From: an uncultured Clostridia bacterium | GTDB lineage: Bacteria; Bacillota; Clostridia; Christensenellales; CAG-314 | Direction of reading: 5' to 3' | Length of the DNA: 5,390 bases | Assembly (NCBI GenBank): GCA_934177025.1 | Contig: CAKPPA010000078.1 | Location: 1 to 5,390 of the forward strand | Shown: in pieces, positions 3,688-5,390 of the stretch | How positions within the stretch are numbered: position 1 is the first letter of the stretch | Layout of the letters: the number at the start of each line of letters is the position of its first letter | Notes under the pieces: generated by a model | Seen by the model: only the letters and a program-made list of their open reading frames with translations | Told to the model about the DNA's origin: nothing | Database searches by the model: none | Position numbers and translations under genes: made by a program

Positions 3688-4808
3688 TCGACATCCTCCG
3701 TATATGCGCCCAGCACCGTGACGGTTTGACTGTAAGCGTCGATGCATTGTAGTAGTTTTTTGGTGCTTTCGTCAAAAACGTTGCACTCGAGATCGAGATA
3801 AAACCGGAAGTTGAACGGCTCCGACGGAATCGGGCGGGACTCCAATTTTAACAAGTTGACGCGAAACGCCGACACAAACGAAAGCAACCGATACAGCGAA
3901 TCCGGCACGTGCGGTAACGTTACCATAAGGCTGAGTTTGTTGGCGTTTTTCGGTGCGATTGCCTCCCGACCGATGACGATAAAACGCGTGTAGTTTTGCT
4001 TTTCGTCCGGAATTTCCCTATCCAAAATTTCCAACCCGTAGCGCGCCGCATTTTCGATGCCGCCGATTGCCGCATCCGTCCCCGACGAGGATTCGCTGAC
4101 CCGTTTGCAGGCAAGGGCGGTGTTTTTGTCCTCACACGGAGTGAACCCGTGCTGACGCAAATAGTCCTTGCACTGGTACAGTGCCTGCGGATGCGAATAC
4201 ACGTTTTTGACGTCCTGTTTCGACACGCCTTTTTTCGCAAGCAGGCAATGATGAATTTCCAACCGCAGGGATTTTAACACGAACACGTCGTAGGCACGCA
4301 GTAAATCGTACACTTCGTTGACGGAACCTGCCGTGGAATTTTCAATCGGCAACACGCCGTACTGCGCCGTGCCGTTTTTGACGCTTTCGAACACGTCGCG
4401 AAAGGAAGGAAAAAACTTCGGGCGATGGTTCGGAAACAATTTTTTTGCCGCTTGTTCCGAATACGCGCCTTCCGTCCCTTGTAGCGCAACGTCCGTTGTT
4501 GCGGAAAAATCCGTTTCCGCCAAACGAAACGCAGGCACTTGCCCCTTGCCGTTTAACAAGGTTTGTTTCATTTTGGAATACGTCATAACGGAAGTAAACA
4601 GGTAGTTTAAGTCGCTTGCATTTTCCTTGCCGAACTTTTGCTCCAAGCGATCGAAAATTTCCTGCTCCCTGCCTTTTTGCTCCACGTTGACGCCGTTTTG
4701 TTTTTTAAACTCGCCCACTTGCCGCACCACGTCCAAGCGTTTTAGGTACAGCGCGGCGATTTCGTCGTCCAACGCGTCGATTTGCATACGCAATTCTTTC
4801 AAATCCAT
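3684..4808 (-). CDS. pheA: Bifunctional chorismate mutase/prephenate dehydratase with ACT domain (P-protein)
   Basis: The 374-residue cytoplasmic enzyme turns chorismate into prephenate and then phenylpyruvate, committing carbon to phenylalanine. Residues 1-87 are an AroQ-type mutase. By alignment to the E. coli enzyme the active-site set is present as Arg7, Arg24, Lys35, Arg47, Glu48, Ser78 and Gln82, while the position of E. coli Asp48 is Gln44. The dehydratase domain (about 105-282) shows GTEGAYSEQAA, PIENSTAGSV, SHPQAL and the catalytic Thr274-Arg275-Phe276. The ACT domain (about 291-372) keeps ESRP (323-326), the motif tied to phenylalanine feedback. Length and order match the classic P-protein. 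AAAGGA lies 8 nt before the ATG, and the aroC stop is 4 bp upstream. The pheA stop overlaps the tyrA start, so the mutase can feed prephenate to both branches from one operon. Confidence 0.96.
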   Translation of the reverse strand: MDLKELRMQIDALDDEIAALYLKRLDVVRQVGEFKKQNGVNVEQKGREQEIFDRLEQKFGKENASDLNYLFTSVMTYSKMKQTLLNGKGQVPAFRLAETDFSATTDVALQGTEGAYSEQAAKKLFPNHRPKFFPSFRDVFESVKNGTAQYGVLPIENSTAGSVNEVYDLLRAYDVFVLKSLRLEIHHCLLAKKGVSKQDVKNVYSHPQALYQCKDYLRQHGFTPCEDKNTALACKRVSESSSGTDAAIGGIENAARYGLEILDREIPDEKQNYTRFIVIGREAIAPKNANKLSLMVTLPHVPDSLYRLLSFVSAFRVNLLKLESRPIPSEPFNFRFYLDLECNVFDESTKKLLQCIDAYSQTVTVLGAYTEDVE

Positions 4809-4812
4809 AATT

Positions 4813-5390
4813 TTAATCCTTTAATAAATCCAGCACCGCAATGGCCGCCGCCGCTTCCACGCAGGCAAACGCACGCAACACGACGCAAGGGTCGTGCCTC
4901 CCCCGAACGACAAGCGTTTCCGTTTGCAACGTGTTAAAATTCACCGATTGCTGCGGAATACCGATGGACGGGGTTGGTTTAAATGCTACGCGGAACAAAA
5001 TCGGCATGCCTGTGGAAATTCCGCCGAGAATCCCGCCGGCATGATTGGTTACCGTGCGAATTTTGCCGTTTTCCACCGTAAACGCATCGTTGTTTTCGCT
5101 GCCGTAAAGCGTTGCGGCACGAAAACCTTCGCCGAACTCGATGCCCTTGACTGCCGGAATGCCGAACGTAAGGGAAGCAATGCGATTTTCCACGCCGTCG
5201 AACATCGGGGAGCCTATGCCCGCAGGAAGTCCGTACACGCCGCATTCCACCGTACCGCCGATGCTGTCCTCACGCTTGCGTGCTTCCTCCACCGTTTGTT
5301 TCATTTGCCGACCGACGGCTTCGTTTAGCACCGGAAAATCCGTTTTCGCCAAACGTTGCAGTTTTGTAGCGTCCGCCGACGCCAACGGAT
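4813..5390 (-). CDS. aroC: Chorismate synthase, C-terminal part (5' end cut by the window)
   Basis: The last 191 residues are visible; the family is usually about 350-390, so roughly half is missing to the right of the window. The enzyme makes chorismate from 5-enolpyruvylshikimate 3-phosphate by trans-elimination of phosphate and needs reduced FMN. Family features seen in order are the PAGIGSPMFDGVENRIAS stretch, the AVKGIEFGEGF segment, and NHAGGILGGISTGMPI followed by FKPTPSI, which shape the FMN/substrate site. The C-terminal RHDPCVVLRAF signature carries the conserved Asp. The N-terminal histidines used in catalysis are not in the window. The frame is open to the edge, so any start inside the window (for example the TTG at 5383-5385) is false. 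It is the first visible gene of the operon and supplies the substrate for the pheA product. Confidence 0.95.
   Translation of the reverse strand, partial: PLASADATKLQRLAKTDFPVLNEAVGRQMKQTVEEARKREDSIGGTVECGVYGLPAGIGSPMFDGVENRIASLTFGIPAVKGIEFGEGFRAATLYGSENNDAFTVENGKIRTVTNHAGGILGGISTGMPILFRVAFKPTPSIGIPQQSVNFNTLQTETLVVRGRHDPCVVLRAFACVEAAAAIAVLDLLKD

Noticed and set aside
3688..3747. Twenty-codon upstream extension of tyrA
   Set aside because: It lies inside the pheA coding region, is unlike the family N-terminus, and the start at 3685-3687 has GGAGG at proper distance and ATGA coupling.

Overview
The window looks like a chromosomal piece of a low-G+C Gram-positive bacterium, probably a member of the Clostridia (Bacillota). 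The grounds are moderately GC-balanced genes separated by very A/T-rich spacers with long A and T runs, strong AGGAGG-like ribosome binding sites, sigma-70/sigma-A promoters, tRNA genes with encoded CCA, and a compact aromatic amino acid operon. No rRNA, phage, transposase or CRISPR signal is visible. The assignment to a group is inference from style, not from a marker gene.

Every gene I can support is on the minus strand, so the window is transcribed from right to left. At the right edge is the end of an aromatic amino acid operon: the 3' part of aroC (chorismate synthase, cut by the window edge), then pheA (fused chorismate mutase/prephenate dehydratase with an ACT regulatory domain), then tyrA (prephenate dehydrogenase). 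aroC and pheA are 4 bp apart. pheA and tyrA overlap in an ATGA. Together they make chorismate and split it into the phenylalanine branch (phenylpyruvate) and the tyrosine branch (4-hydroxyphenylpyruvate). A strong A-/T-flanked hairpin at about 2643-2679 closes the operon.

Next comes a single gene for a small two-helix membrane protein with a bacterial PH-like (bPH2/DUF304-type) domain, followed by two stable hairpins. Then there is a tRNA-Ala(UGC)/tRNA-Ile(GAU) pair with a textbook promoter (TTGACA-N17-TATGCT) and a clean intrinsic terminator. The tRNA-Ala reads C instead of the near-universal U at position 33. Beyond the terminator lies a roughly 230-bp non-coding stretch packed with short perfect inverted repeats.

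At the left is a gene for an unrecognised six-helix membrane protein with an acidic, internally duplicated tail, with its own strong promoter (TTGACG-N17-TATACT) and a terminator. The left edge is gene-free and holds a degenerate tandem array of about ten 17-18 bp G/T-rich units.

Most of the window is ordinary housekeeping DNA. The parts that deserve a second look are the left-edge tandem array, the hairpin-rich spacer beyond the tRNAs, the mutually exclusive hairpins after the PH-domain gene, and the C33 tRNA-Ala.
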